DNA of 64,000 bases, taken from NCBI RefSeq assembly GCF_000337735.1, contig NZ_AOHX01000030.1, forward strand, positions 1 through 64,000, written 5' to 3'. This stretch comes from Natronorubrum sulfidifaciens JCM 14089 (GTDB lineage: Archaea; Halobacteriota; Halobacteria; Halobacteriales; Natrialbaceae). Each line of letters begins with the position of its first letter. Position 1 is the stretch's first letter. The translations under genes were made by a program, and so were the position numbers. Shown here one piece after another: positions 25,939 through 36,399 of this stretch. The notes under the pieces are model-generated. The model worked only from the letters and a program-made list of their open reading frames with translations, was not told the DNA's origin and made no database searches.

Positions 25939-27069
25939 ATGGTGGACGACCCCGAAGAGGGGATGTTGTCGTGGGACGAATCCGTGTTCAAAAACGAACA
26001 CGTTTTCGAGATCGACTACGTCCCAGAGACGTTCAAGCACCGCGAAGGTCAGACCCAGAGCCTGACGTACGCGTTGCGCCCGGCGGTGCGTGGGTCACGC
26101 CCACTCAATGTCGTGGTTCGTGGCCCCCCCGGAACCGGCAAGACGACGGCGATCCAGAAACTGTTCGACGAGGTGGGCGCACAGACGAGTGACGTTCGGA
26201 CGATCCGCGTCAACTGTCAGGTCAACGCCACCCGTTACTCGGTGTTCTCGCGGCTGTTCGAGGGGACGTTCGACTACGAACCGCCGTCGTCGGGGATCTC
26301 GTTCAAGAAACTGTTCGGCCAGATCGCCGAGAAACTCGTCGAAGAAGACCGCGTCCTCGTCGTTGCCCTCGACGACGTCAACTATCTCTTCTATGAGAAC
26401 GAGGCCTCGGACACGCTCTACTCGCTGTTGCGCGCCCACGAGGAGTATCCGGGTGCCAAGATCGGCGTCATCGTCGTCTCCTCCGATCCCGCACTGGGCG
26501 TCATCGACGAACTCGACTCCCGTGTCCAGAGCGTTTTCCGACCCGAAGACGTCTACTTCCCGATCTACGACCAGCCCGAGATCGTCGACATCCTCACGGA
26601 ACGAGTGACACGCGGGTTCCATGACGGCGTCATCTCCCGTGATCTCCTCGAGGACGTCGCCGAACGCACCGCCGAGAGCGGTGATCTCCGGGTCGGGATC
26701 GACCTCCTGCGCCGGGCCGGACTCAACGCCGAGATGCGCGCCAGCCGCACGATCGAGTTCGAGGACGTCGAAGACGCCTACGAGACGTCGAAGTACATCA
26801 ACCTCACCAACAGTCTCTCGGGCCTGACCGATACCGAAGAAGCGTTGCTCGAGGTGATCGCCCACAACGACGGCGAGCAGGCCGGCGACGTCTACGAGGC
26901 GTTTCACGACCGGACCGACCTCGGCTACACCCGTTACTCCGAAATCGTCAACAAACTCGACCAGTTGGGGCTGATCGACGCCGACTACACCGAGGTCGAC
27001 GGGCGCGGTCGCTCGCGGTCGCTGTCGCTCTCGTACGAGAAAGACGCCGTGTTGGATCGACTCGAGTGA
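25939..27069 (+). CDS. Orc1/Cdc6-type replication initiator
   Basis: Orc1/Cdc6 proteins bind origin ORB repeats and load MCM. The product (376 residues from ATG 25939) has an AAA+ domain with Walker A GPPGTGKTT (residues about 62-70), Walker B reading VVALDDVNYLF rather than the usual DE-V-D, sensor 1 VSSDP, and a C-terminal winged helix (about 285-376). ATG 25939 fits a TTAAG element 28 nt upstream; a GTG three codons earlier also starts the frame. No origin-like AT-rich region with repeated ORBs is next to it, so it may be a paralogue without its own origin. Confidence 0.92.
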   Translation: MVDDPEEGMLSWDESVFKNEHVFEIDYVPETFKHREGQTQSLTYALRPAVRGSRPLNVVVRGPPGTGKTTAIQKLFDEVGAQTSDVRTIRVNCQVNATRYSVFSRLFEGTFDYEPPSSGISFKKLFGQIAEKLVEEDRVLVVALDDVNYLFYENEASDTLYSLLRAHEEYPGAKIGVIVVSSDPALGVIDELDSRVQSVFRPEDVYFPIYDQPEIVDILTERVTRGFHDGVISRDLLEDVAERTAESGDLRVGIDLLRRAGLNAEMRASRTIEFEDVEDAYETSKYINLTNSLSGLTDTEEALLEVIAHNDGEQAGDVYEAFHDRTDLGYTRYSEIVNKLDQLGLIDADYTEVDGRGRSRSLSLSYEKDAVLDRLE

Positions 27070-27085
27070 GTCGCTGTGGAGACAG

Positions 27086-27589
27086 CTACTCGTCTGCAGT
27101 ACAGTGTTCGAAGTCGGCTTCGCTCGCGAAGACCGCGTACCAATCGCCATCGATCTCGATGCCCATCACGTACCCCGAGTCAGTGGTTTCCTCGCCGTCG
27201 TTCGTGGTCGTGAGGTCGTATCGGAGTTCTTTGATGTCATCGACCTCGCCGTTGAACTCTTCCTCCGCGTTCGCTTCGTCGATCTCCTCGTCGTCGACTG
27301 ACTCCGAACACGCACAGGAGATCTCCTCGAGGTCGCCAACGTCGCCCATCGAAAACAGCATTTCGTACTGGGAAGCGATCTCGTCCGCGTCGATGTCGTC
27401 GAAATACTCGTGTGGGTAGTAGGATGCAGCGTCGTCGAACTCCTCATCGTACAGTGCGACGATGAACTCTTCGCCGGTGTCACAGGCAGAATCGCCGAGG
27501 AGGCTGCCCGTACAGCCAGCCATACTGGCTGCAACACCGGAGGCCGCAGTCGCTTTGAGAATCCGCCGTCGTGAAAGCGTTTCTGACAT
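27086..27589 (-). CDS. Tat-exported lipoprotein of unknown function
   Basis: The 167-residue product has a twin-arginine signal (SRRRILKATAASGVAASMAGC): RRR followed by a hydrophobic stretch and a lipobox ending in Cys26. The mature part is very acidic, with a Cys pair (CACSES, about 91-96) that could form a disulphide or bind metal, and a later Cys. It is probably lipid-anchored outside the membrane. A TATA box (TATATAAAG) lies about 24 nt before ATG 27589. I do not recognise the fold, though the pattern of a folded cup with YDEEF... and WYAVF is like NTF2-type extracytoplasmic domains. Confidence 0.8.
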   Translation of the reverse strand: MSETLSRRRILKATAASGVAASMAGCTGSLLGDSACDTGEEFIVALYDEEFDDAASYYPHEYFDDIDADEIASQYEMLFSMGDVGDLEEISCACSESVDDEEIDEANAEEEFNGEVDDIKELRYDLTTTNDGEETTDSGYVMGIEIDGDWYAVFASEADFEHCTADE

Positions 27590-27813
27590 ACAGCAATTCC
27601 GTTACAACAGCGGCTTTATATAGATTGTAATGTTACTCATACGTTTTATTTCGATCGGGATAGCCGATAAACGGGAGCCACAGGCCGTTATCTCACCCAC
27701 AAACGCAGCAGTCCCTCCTGAGTGTGTCACTGTGTTGTTGAATATTCGGTGTGGAACAACGTGGGGACCACCTGTCGACGACCGCATCACGTCTACGGCA
27801 GGTCCGAACCCGG

Positions 27814-28083
27814 TTACGCCTGCTCGAGGTCAGTGCGATACGACTCGGTCGTCTCGAGTGCGTCCTCGAGGTGGGCTTTGGTGTCGCCACGGGCCCGTTC
27901 GCGGGCCTGTCTGAGCGTGTTGAGGTGGGCGTCGAGGACCGCGTAGTCAGGGGTTTGCTCGCTGGTAACGTACTCGTCGAACGCGTCGGCCGTCTCGCGG
28001 AGGTCGTCGCGAACGTCGTCGTCGGTGGCCGCCGTCGCCGCCTCTTCGAGGTCATCACGGGCTTGCTCGAGTTGAGCTGACAT
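27814..28083 (-). CDS. DUF7553-type helical protein
   Basis: The 89-residue protein (MSAQLEQARDDLEEAATAATDDD...) is predicted to be nearly all helix, with heptad-like Leu/Ala spacing, acidic, without Cys or signal peptide. It resembles a small haloarchaeal family (DUF7553) of unknown function. The shorter start at 28083 is chosen because the upstream 28 codons are basic and low-complexity. Confidence 0.7.
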   Translation of the reverse strand: MSAQLEQARDDLEEAATAATDDDVRDDLRETADAFDEYVTSEQTPDYAVLDAHLNTLRQARERARGDTKAHLEDALETTESYRTDLEQA

Positions 28084-28381
28084 AGCCTGAGCCACACCGA
28101 CCGGGCCCATAACAGTTGGGCGGGCAGGAGCCACCTGACGATGTGGGCGACGCGAACGGCGAGCCAACGGCTGCTATAGGACGGAGCTACACGGCCACAG
28201 CTGAGCGCGGCGACGAAACCGCCGTTGCTGGACGCTCGAGCGGACGGGTGTCGTCGGTGTAGCACCTCCCTTCAGTGGGCACAGACAGCCTACACAAATG
28301 GCGACCGGAAGAAACGGCGCGACAACCATCGAGACTAACTACCGCGTTTTTGGAGGTTGCGTCCCCCGCTTTGGCTGCACT
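28084..28381. other. Intergenic region upstream of the DUF4397 gene
   Basis: This 298-bp gap between divergent genes contains a T-rich TATA-like element (GTTTTTGG, about 28346-28353) 33 nt upstream of the rightward gene. No ORF or RNA gene is convincing. The DUF7553 gene promoter lies at the left end. Confidence 0.45.
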
Positions 28382-29140
28382 ATGCCAGTATCACGACGCA
28401 CAGCCCTGAAATCGATGGGCGCTGCCGGTGGACTCGCTGCGGCAAGTGGGACCGTTTTCGCGGCTGGAGAGTACGCCGACGACGAGCGACCGACAAAGAA
28501 AGAAGACAAGGAGTACCCTGCCGACGAACCAACCGTGCCGAACGCGGCGGTTCGCGTCGCGCACTTCTCGCCGGATGCACCGAACGTGGACGTCTACGTC
28601 GACGGGGCACAGGTACTGACTGACGTCGGCTACGGCGACGTCTCACCGTATCTCGAGATCGAGCCGGGAACGTACACTGTCACGATCACGGCGGCCGGCG
28701 ATCCGGAGACAGTCGCGTTCGACGATGACGTGACGGTCGGCTCCGCGTTCTACACCGTCGCCGCGATCGGCGAACTCGGGGCCGGCACGTTCCGGCCCGA
28801 AGTGCTCGTCGACGCCGGTTCGGCGCTCGTTCGGCTCTTCCACGCGTCACCGGACGCCCCCGCCGTCGACGTCTACGCCGACGACGCGCCGCTGTTCGAA
28901 AACGTCGCGTTCGGCGACTCGAGCAACTACGTCGCGGTTCCCGCCGGCAGCTACACCCTGTCGGTTCGGCCGGCGGGCGATCCGGAAACGACCGTCGCCG
29001 CGTTCGACGTCGACCTCGAGTTAGACACTGCTTACACCGCAAACGCCATCGGCTACCTCGAGCCGCCGACGGAGACGGAAGGCCGCGAGTTCACCGCACA
29101 GATCACGGTCGACGGCGTACTCGGCGACGACGAAGAATAA
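28382..29140 (+). CDS. Tat-exported DUF4397-domain protein
   Basis: The 252-residue protein begins with a Tat signal (MPVSRRTALKSMGAAGGLAAASG). The mature part contains two tandem DUF4397 repeats, each opening with V-R-[VL]-[AF]-H-[FA]-S-P-D-A-P-[NA]-V-D-V-Y (residues about 58 and 148) and continuing as a beta sandwich. The function of these beta-rich surface domains is unknown; they often occur in secreted haloarchaeal proteins. There is no lipobox or membrane anchor, so it is probably free or S-layer associated. It precedes uvrB by about 105 bp. Confidence 0.88.
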   Translation: MPVSRRTALKSMGAAGGLAAASGTVFAAGEYADDERPTKKEDKEYPADEPTVPNAAVRVAHFSPDAPNVDVYVDGAQVLTDVGYGDVSPYLEIEPGTYTVTITAAGDPETVAFDDDVTVGSAFYTVAAIGELGAGTFRPEVLVDAGSALVRLFHASPDAPAVDVYADDAPLFENVAFGDSSNYVAVPAGSYTLSVRPAGDPETTVAAFDVDLELDTAYTANAIGYLEPPTETEGREFTAQITVDGVLGDDEE

Positions 29141-29245
29141 CCAGTACCCGCCGATCCAGTCGGCAGTCTGCCGCGTGCGCCCACTGTGACAGTCTCGCGT
29201 GCCGCATGCGAGTGGGTGAAGTGGCTCGACCACCTGAACCCAATA

Positions 29246-31300
29246 ATGAGCGACACGCGAGGCCCCCTCCAGCCGGACCGTCCCGATGTCGACCATCCGT
29301 TCGAGGTCGACGCGCCGTTCGATCCCGCAGGAGACCAGCCCGAGGCGATCGAGCAGTTGGCCGACGGCTTCCGGTCGGGAATGGACAAACAGACCCTGCT
29401 CGGCGTGACCGGCTCGGGGAAGACCAACACCGTCTCGTGGACGATCGAGGAGATCCAGAAGCCAACGCTCGTCATCGCCCACAACAAGACGCTGGCGGCC
29501 CAGTTGTACGAGGAGTTTCGGAATCTCTTCCCCGAGAACGCCGTCGAGTACTTCGTCTCCTACTACGACTACTACCAGCCCGAGGCCTACGTCGAACAAA
29601 CCGACACCTACATCGACAAGGACGCCTCGATCAACGACGAAATCGACCGGCTGCGCCACTCTGCAACTCGATCACTGCTGACTCGTGAGGACGTCATCGT
29701 CGTCGCCTCCGTCTCGGCGATCTACGGCCTCGGCGACCCGCGAAACTACATCGACATGTCGCTGCGACTCGAGGTCGGCGAGGCGGTCGGCCGCGACGAC
29801 CTACTCGCGCGACTGGTCGACCTCAATTACGAGCGCAACGACGTCGACTTCACACAGGGGACGTTCCGAGTGCGTGGCGACACCATCGAAATCTATCCGA
29901 TGTACGGCCGCTACGCCGTCCGCGTCGAACTCTGGGGCGACGAGATCGATCGCATGGTGAAAGTCGATCCGCTCGAGGGCAAAACACAGGGCGAGCAACA
30001 GGCCGTCCTGATCCACCCCGCAGAGCACTACTCGATTCCCGAAACGAAACTCGAGCGCGCGATGGACGAGATTCGCGACGACCTCGACTCTCGAATTTCG
30101 TACTTCGAACGGCAGGGCGACATGATCGCTGCCCAGCGCATCGACGAGCGCACCACGTTCGACCTCGAGATGATGGCCGAGACGGGCTACTGTTCGGGCA
30201 TCGAAAACTACTCGCTGTATCTCTCGGATCGGGAGTCGGGCGAGGCCCCCTACACGCTGCTGGATTACTTCCCGGACGATTTCCTCACCGTCGTCGACGA
30301 ATCCCACGTGACCCTGCCCCAGATTCGGGGCCAGTACGCCGGCGACAAGTCCCGCAAAGATTCGCTGGTCGAGAACGGCTTTCGACTCCCCACCGCCTAC
30401 GATAATCGCCCGCTCACGTTCGAGGAGTTCGAGGAGAAGACCGACCAAACGCTGTACGTCAGTGCGACCCCCAGCGACTACGAGCAGGAGCAGTCGGGAC
30501 AGATCGTCGAACAGATCGTTCGTCCGACCCACCTCGTCGACCCACAGATCGAGGTCACAGACGCCACCGGACAGGTCGACGACCTCATGGATCGCATCGA
30601 CAAGCGCATCGACCGCGACGAGCGCACGCTGGTGACGACGCTGACCAAGCGGATGGCTGAGGATCTGACCGAGTATCTCGAGGAAGCCGGCGTCGACGTC
30701 GCGTACATGCACGACGAGACGGACACCTTAGAGCGCCACGAGATCATCCGCTCGCTCCGACTGGGCGAGATCGACGTCCTCGTCGGCATCAACCTGCTGC
30801 GGGAGGGGCTGGACATTCCCGAAGTCTCGCTCGTGGCGATCCTCGACGCCGACCAGGAGGGGTTCCTGCGTTCGGAGACCACGCTCGTCCAGACGATGGG
30901 CCGGGCGGCCCGAAACGTCAACGGCGAGGTCGTGCTCTACGCCGACGAGCCCTCGAACGCGATGGAGTCGGCGATCGAAGAAACCCAGCGCCGTCGCGAG
31001 ATTCAACAGCAATACAACGAGAAACACGGCCTCGAGCCGACGACGATCGAGAAGGCAGTGGGCGAAACCACCCTCCCGGGGAGCAAGACCGACACCTCGA
31101 GCGTCTCCAGCAAGGACATCGCGGACGACGACGAGGCCGCCCGCTACATCGCCGACCTCGAGACGCAGATGCAAGAGGCGGCGAGCAATCTCGAGTTCGA
31201 GTTGGCGGCGGACATCCGGGATCGCATCCGGGAAGTGCGCGAGGAGTTCGACCTCGAGGGCGACGACGAGGGGATCGCGCCGCCGGCCGAGGAGTTCTAG
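29246..31300 (+). CDS. uvrB: UvrABC excinuclease subunit B
   Basis: UvrB verifies damage and with UvrC makes the dual incision in nucleotide excision repair. The 684-residue protein has Walker [11 protein letters not shown] (near residue 53), the [10 protein letters not shown] beta-hairpin used to pry the helix, helicase motifs ([23 protein letters not shown]), and a C-terminal UVR coiled coil (about 630-665) for UvrC binding. ATG 29246 ([11 protein letters not shown]) is chosen over a start 20 codons upstream. It is a bacterial-type gene, as is general for haloarchaeal UvrABC; uvrC is at 36-38 kb on the other strand. Confidence 0.97.
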   Translation: MSDTRGPLQPDRPDVDHPFEVDAPFDPAGDQPEAIEQLADGFRSGMDKQTLLGVTGSGKTNTVSWTIEEIQKPTLVIAHNKTLAAQLYEEFRNLFPENAVEYFVSYYDYYQPEAYVEQTDTYIDKDASINDEIDRLRHSATRSLLTREDVIVVASVSAIYGLGDPRNYIDMSLRLEVGEAVGRDDLLARLVDLNYERNDVDFTQGTFRVRGDTIEIYPMYGRYAVRVELWGDEIDRMVKVDPLEGKTQGEQQAVLIHPAEHYSIPETKLERAMDEIRDDLDSRISYFERQGDMIAAQRIDERTTFDLEMMAETGYCSGIENYSLYLSDRESGEAPYTLLDYFPDDFLTVVDESHVTLPQIRGQYAGDKSRKDSLVENGFRLPTAYDNRPLTFEEFEEKTDQTLYVSATPSDYEQEQSGQIVEQIVRPTHLVDPQIEVTDATGQVDDLMDRIDKRIDRDERTLVTTLTKRMAEDLTEYLEEAGVDVAYMHDETDTLERHEIIRSLRLGEIDVLVGINLLREGLDIPEVSLVAILDADQEGFLRSETTLVQTMGRAARNVNGEVVLYADEPSNAMESAIEETQRRREIQQQYNEKHGLEPTTIEKAVGETTLPGSKTDTSSVSSKDIADDDEAARYIADLETQMQEAASNLEFELAADIRDRIREVREEFDLEGDDEGIAPPAEEF

Positions 31301-32216
31301 ACCCGATATTCTCTTCGGCTCACGTTCGTTCGCTGCAGTCTACTATCGGCGTATTTTGGCGATTTCGTGGCCAGATGCCCGCTTCGTGTGGGACGAACCT
31401 GCGCTGACAATAAGCAGCCATGAGGTCGCGAATCCGACTCCGAACGAGGTCGTATTCATTTCCGCATGTATTGCTATTCTACATTTATATCAAAACAATT
31501 GAAAATACTATTTCAGCTTATGTGATATGGATGACAGCAGGAGAACGTTTGTTGCAATATTCTTCGCCGTGCTCATGGCGACCTCGATGATCGCCATGCC
31601 CGCACTCGCAGCCGGGCCGAGTGCTGGCACGGTGAACGAGCGATCGACCGGCGTCACGATCCAGGGAGATGGACCACCTGGCCACGGCGACGGCCCACCA
31701 GGACAGAACGGCGGCGGACCGCCCGGCCACGACCGCGGCGACGCGAACGTAACCGTCCCGGAACTCGAGGCGAACACGTCGATCGAGACGGCGGTGAACG
31801 CGACCGAACGACTCGGAAAGCTCGATCTCGAGCCCGGCGAGAACGAAACCGACGAAGCTGACGAACTCGCGATGACGGCCGCGAACGAGACCGTCGCGGC
31901 GGTCAATGACTCGCTGCAGGCGTATCGACACCTCGAGTACGCCGATTCTCGCGAGTCGTTCGAGCGGTACGCCGACGCGCAGCGAGCGCTCGCGAAGCTG
32001 GCCGAGGCCGTCGACGAGGACGACAAAGTGATCGTCGACGAGATCAGTCACGGCCTGTACGCGGCCGGCGATCGGAGCGCGCGACTCACCGTCGTCGACG
32101 CACAGACCGTCGTCGCCGCGAACGACGACGAGTTCCGCAATCGCGGCCAGCGACAGGCGGCCGAGCGCGCGCTCGGCAACGCGATCGACGCGCTCGAGCG
32201 AGCCGATGACACTGCG

Positions 32217-32219
32217 TGA
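32217..32219 (+). other. In-frame TGA in the vWA gene
   Basis: This premature stop follows GATGACACTGCG and precedes in-phase coding sequence. It is the first of two interruptions. Confidence 0.85.
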
Positions 32220-34574
32220 ACGGACGCCGATCCGACTGATCGCGCAGACGCGTTGACCCACCTCGAGAACGCGTGGAAACACGGCGAGCGAGCGCTCGAT
32301 AAAGTCGAGAAGAACACCGAGCCAGCGCTGTCGCTCTCGCAGAATCGAGCCTTCGAGCGAAACGATTCGGTCGTCGTCCCGGTTCAGGCGATCCTCGACG
32401 ACGTCCGCCCGTATGCCTACGACGAGGCCGACGTGACGGTCGACGGGAACGGCACCGCCGACGATATCTCGCTGATCGCCGGCGAGTCGGCGACCGCGAC
32501 CGCGAGCGGAACCACGTTCGTCGACCTCGGACCCGAACCCGAGAACGTGACCGTCACGGTGACGGCGACGGCTGAACACGACGACGAGCGGACGGCCGAG
32601 GCGACCCAGGAACTTCGCGTCGACCTCAACGAGGTCATTCTGGATCGGCCGGATCCCGACGAGTATCAGGAGGTCGACGTCACGAACGAATCCTCCGGTG
32701 TCAGCGTCGGCGTCGGCGGCGACGGACTCCACGAGAGCGATATTTCGGTGCGCGACGAGACGCCTGCGGCGGACGATCCCTATCGTGCAGGTCCGATGGT
32801 CCGCATCGAGAGCCAGCAGGAGTTCGACGAAGCGACCGTCGCAATCCCGCTCGAGGAGAATGCCCTCGAGCGCGAGGGGAACCTCTCGGTCGTGACGTGG
32901 GATCCCCACAGCGACGAGCCGTGGACCCCGGTCGAGACCGAGGTCGACGCCGACGAGGGCGTCGCGACCGCCGAGGTCGATCATTTCTCGTTCTTCTCGG
33001 TGTTCTGGATCGACGACTGGGAGGACGAGACGAGCGATACGATCACGCTCGACGGCAACGAAACCGACGGTGACGTCGGCGACGGTGGCTCGCTCGAGAA
33101 GGCCGACTTCACGTTCGTGATCGACGTCAGCGGCTCGATGAGGGGCGACCGAATCCACTACGCCCGGGAGGCCGCCCAGCGGTTCGTCGGCGCGTTCGAG
33201 GACGACGAACGCGGCGCACTCGTGGAGTTCGAGTCCTCGTCCAGGCTGATCGAGGGACTGACCACCGATCACGATGAACTGAACAGCAGCATCGAGTCGC
33301 TCTCCGTTGGCGGTGCGACCAACACCGGTGCTGGGCTACAGGACGGGATCGACGAACTCGAGGCCAACGGCTGGGAGAACCGCTCGCAGACGATTATCCT
33401 GCTGGCCGATGGGGGGACCAACCGCGGTCCCGATCCGGTCGGTATCGCGAACGAGGCTGCCGAGAAGGATATCGACATCAGTACGATCGGGCTTGGTAGC
33501 GGTATCGACGAGAACGAGCTCCGCGCGATCGCCGGCGAAGCGAACGGTGAATTCTATCACGTCGAAAACTCCGAGGATCTCCCCGATACCTTCGAGCGTG
33601 TCGCGGAGAATCAGACCGGCGTCAACCTGGAAGATACTAACGGCGACGGCATTCCGGATCTCGTCGCCGAGATGGACCTGGCGATGCCGACCGGGCCGCC
33701 GGGTGTTGCGGGCGAGCTGCTGGACCTCGATCCGGTCGCGCTGGATACGAGCGGCGACGGCATTCAGGACAACGAAACGGTCGACATCAACTATCGCGTC
33801 CACGAGGAGGACAACGAGACGAAACTCACCGCACAGGTCACCCACGCCGCACACCATCCCGCGATGGTGGATACGACCGGTGACGGACTGACCGACGCCG
33901 AGCAACTCGAGGACGGCTGGGAGACCGCCTACACGGACTCACGCGAGGATTCGCTCGAGGTGCTCGGCGAACTCGAGGGCCTCGAGGATCTCGACGATCT
34001 CGGTGACGTGGACGACCTCTTCAAGACGAAACGTACCTACGCGAACCCGCTTCTCAACGACACCAGCGGTGACGGGCTGTCGGACCGCGAGGAAGTCGAG
34101 GAGCTGGGAACGGATCCGGAATCGATCGATACGACCGGCGATGGCGTTCCGGACGCCGACGCGGATGATCCGACGCTGTTCGACATCAGTTCGCCGGACG
34201 TGACCGTCACCTACGCACACTTCGACGATCCGTCCGCCGATGCGTCCGTCTCGATCGGGTGGGACGGCGTCGACGTCGACGCCGAACTCGACACGACCGG
34301 CACGTACGAGGCGCAGTTCCTCGCGGAGGATCCGGCCGGACTCGGTGAGGCGCGGATCGTCCAGGACGGCTCAGTGAAGAATACGACTGCCCTCTCGGGG
34401 ACGCACGACGGCGGCACCCTCGAGCTCGAGACGGGGACGCTCTCGACGTTTGCAGACCTCTTCGAGGGGACTTCGGTGACCGTCCAAGTTGACGACCGCC
34501 ACGAGATCATCGAGGAGGTGGGGACGACCGAAGCGGAAGCGATCGAGGTCGGCGGAATCTTCCATCAGGTCTCA

Positions 34575-34577
34575 TAG
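34575..34577 (+). other. In-frame TAG in the vWA gene
   Basis: This second premature stop lies in CAGGTCTCA-TAG-GAGCTT and is followed in phase by acidic coding sequence for more than 110 codons. Confidence 0.85.
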
Positions 34578-35051
34578 GAGCTTCGCGCTGCCGGGTACAC
34601 CAGTTCCGAGGTCGAGGAAGCGCTCGGCTTCCTCGAGGGAATGACGACCGGTGCGGGGGAGACACTCGGTGGAATTCTGCCGATCTACGACGATCCGCAC
34701 GTGATCGTCGAAGCGGCGAAGGCGATTCCCGAGGCCGTCGAGAACTTCGACGAGATTATCGAGGCGTTGCCCGCGGCGGTCGAAGACCAACAGCAGTTCA
34801 ACAACCTCCACGATCCCGGTGACCAGTACTACGACGACTTCCGGCACGGCTGGTATCAGGGCTACTTCTTCTGGTTCGTCGTCGAGATGGCGGTTCCGGC
34901 CGGTGAACCCGGCAAGCTGCTCAAGAGCACCGACCCGCTCGCAGAATCAATAGTGACGCTGTCACTGAATTTCGTTTTCTCGAGTACGAAACTGGTACGT
35001 CGAATCCGGACACGGTATTTTGCGACTCGAGCCACTACTTCTTGTTGTGTG

Positions 35052-35471
35052 ATGTCAATGGACACACAAGAGGCCGCAGACGAGGAAAGCGAGACGACAC
35101 CAGCGCGACGGGCGTTACTCGGCGCAGTCGGGGCGGCAACGGGACTGACGGCACTAACGGGGACGGGCACGGCACAGGGCGATGGAACGGTCCAGACACG
35201 GGGGTGTAGCGACGCCGAACTGACCCCGGACGACTGGTCGACCGGCGCAGTCACCGTCCAGGACTGTTCGGGCACCGGCGGGCAGGTCGACGTCAGCGTC
35301 ACCGGCAGCGTTTCCGAACAGCGATACGTCTCGTCGACGGCCACGCTGCCCTCGAGTGGGACGTTGTCCGTGCCAGCGGGCGGCAGGGAAACCCTGTGGT
35401 TCACCGGGCGACTCTCGCGGCTGTCGTGTTCGAACGACGCGCTCAACGTCGGCGTCGTCAACCGCGGCTGA
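35052..35471 (+). CDS. Small exported Cys-containing protein
   Basis: The 139-residue protein has a twin-arginine-like signal (TPARRALLGAVGAATGLTALTGTGTAQ) and a mature domain of about 100 residues with Cys pairs (RGCSDAE, VQDCSGTGG, RLSCSND) suggesting disulphides, and a beta-rich S-V-T-G-S-V pattern. It starts in the same reading phase as the decayed vWA gene just upstream but has its own signal peptide, so it is a separate gene that now abuts the broken 3' end. I do not recognise the family. Confidence 0.7.
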   Translation: MSMDTQEAADEESETTPARRALLGAVGAATGLTALTGTGTAQGDGTVQTRGCSDAELTPDDWSTGAVTVQDCSGTGGQVDVSVTGSVSEQRYVSSTATLPSSGTLSVPAGGRETLWFTGRLSRLSCSNDALNVGVVNRG

Positions 35472-35497
35472 GCGCTGCCAGCGACCCGCCGCGGTTC

Positions 35498-35974
35498 TCA
35501 CAACTCGAGCGTGTAAACCGCCTCATCGTAGTACTCGCCGTCGATTTCGACCTCCCCGGTATCGGTCTGTTCGAAGCCCAGTCCCTCGTAGAAGCTGCGG
35601 CTGGCGTCATTGAACGCGAAGTCGAACGACCGAATCCGGTCGGCGTCGTAGGCCTCGAGTTGCTCGATCAAGCGCTCGTGGAGGTCGCTGCCGACCCCCT
35701 CGCCCTGATGGTCCGGATCGACGTACATCCGGAGGATATCGGCCGTCTCACCCTGTGCGACTGCGTGTGTAAAGCCGACGATTTCGTCGTCGATTTCGAC
35801 GACGAGGACGACCGTCCCGGGTGCCTCGAGCGGCATCGAGTCGCCGGTGTACCAGTTGTCGACCGTGCGGTCGATCATGTCTGCCTCGAGTACGTCGTAC
35901 GTATCGTGCCACGTGCTGCGGGCGACGGCTTTGATCGCCTCGAAATCCTCGGCGTCCGCCGATCGAATGTTCAT
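35498..35974 (-). CDS. GNAT-family N-acetyltransferase
   Basis: The 158-residue protein has the GNAT fold: N-terminal MNIRSADAEDFEAI, the acetyl-CoA binding motif A RMYVDPDHQGEGVGSDL (residues about 80-96), and the C-terminal FYEGLGFEQTDTGE motif B. It transfers acetyl groups to an unknown amine substrate. ATG 35974 removes a 19-codon upstream extension. Confidence 0.88.
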   Translation of the reverse strand: MNIRSADAEDFEAIKAVARSTWHDTYDVLEADMIDRTVDNWYTGDSMPLEAPGTVVLVVEIDDEIVGFTHAVAQGETADILRMYVDPDHQGEGVGSDLHERLIEQLEAYDADRIRSFDFAFNDASRSFYEGLGFEQTDTGEVEIDGEYYDEAVYTLEL

Positions 35975-36051
35975 ATTAATGATTTGGGATAGCGGACATA
36001 AAGTGACTTCGGCCGTGGCATCGACTGCCAACAGTGCGTTTCGCGCGGAGA

Positions 36052-36348
36052 TTACGTCTGGACGTCGAAGCCACGGTCGCGAAGCAAGTCGGGGACGCGA
36101 TCACGGTGGTCACCTTGCAGTTCGATCCGGTTGTCGTCGATCGTCCCGCCCGTTCCGAGCGCCTGCTTCAGTGCCGAGGCCGTCGATTTGAGCTCCGACT
36201 GAGAGAGGTCGAACCCCTCGACGATCGTCACCGGCTTGTCGTACCGACGCCGCTCCATCCGGATCGACAGGCGCTGTTCGGCTGTCTCGAGGTCGCCCTG
36301 ACTGTCGAGTTCCTCGAGGAGATCCTCGAGTTCGTCGTCGTTTGGCAT
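36052..36348 (-). CDS. SUI1/aIF1-family translation factor
   Basis: This 98-residue protein is an archaeal SUI1 homologue: basic VTIVEGFDLSQSELKSTASALKQALGTGGTI core and the C-terminal IELQGDHRDRVPDLL strand. aIF1 helps start-codon selection on the small ribosomal subunit. Haloarchaea have more than one such gene. The upstream gene is the GNAT, and uvrC lies on the other side on the same strand; no operon logic is evident. Confidence 0.88.
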   Translation of the reverse strand: MPNDDELEDLLEELDSQGDLETAEQRLSIRMERRRYDKPVTIVEGFDLSQSELKSTASALKQALGTGGTIDDNRIELQGDHRDRVPDLLRDRGFDVQT

Positions 36349-36399
36349 GGTTTAACGTACGCCGTCAGTGAGGATAGTACTGTCCCTGCGGTGTGACGA

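Larger units (their letters stand above)
31527..34950 (+). pseudogene. von Willebrand A surface protein broken by two in-frame stops and truncated
   Basis: One open reading phase (same frame throughout) starts with a signal peptide at 31527 (FAVLMATSMIAMPALA), passes a GPPGH-rich stretch, is interrupted by TGA at 32217-32219, continues as TDADPTDRADALTHLENAWKH, and reaches a vWA domain with intact MIDAS DVSGSMRG (near codon 533). Five calcium-type D-T-x-G-D-G-[IVL]-x-D repeats follow (33.6-34.2 kb). It is stopped again by TAG at 34575-34577, then continues in phase (ELRAAGYTSSEVEEALGF) to about 34950, where the conserved text dissolves. CGA-to-TGA and CAG-to-TAG are single transitions, consistent with decay; readthrough is less likely. 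The end coordinate is approximate. Confidence 0.75.

Noticed and set aside
28084-28381. Minus-strand ORF through the gap before the DUF4397 gene
   Set aside because: Composition is basic and low-complexity; it is an upstream extension of the DUF7553 region in another frame.
32253-34577. TTG-started gene for the vWA protein as a separate CDS
   Set aside because: The frame is the same as the upstream signal-peptide ORF and continues without a break in character through the TGA; a start at a TTG inside a helical domain would leave a secreted-type protein without a signal peptide.
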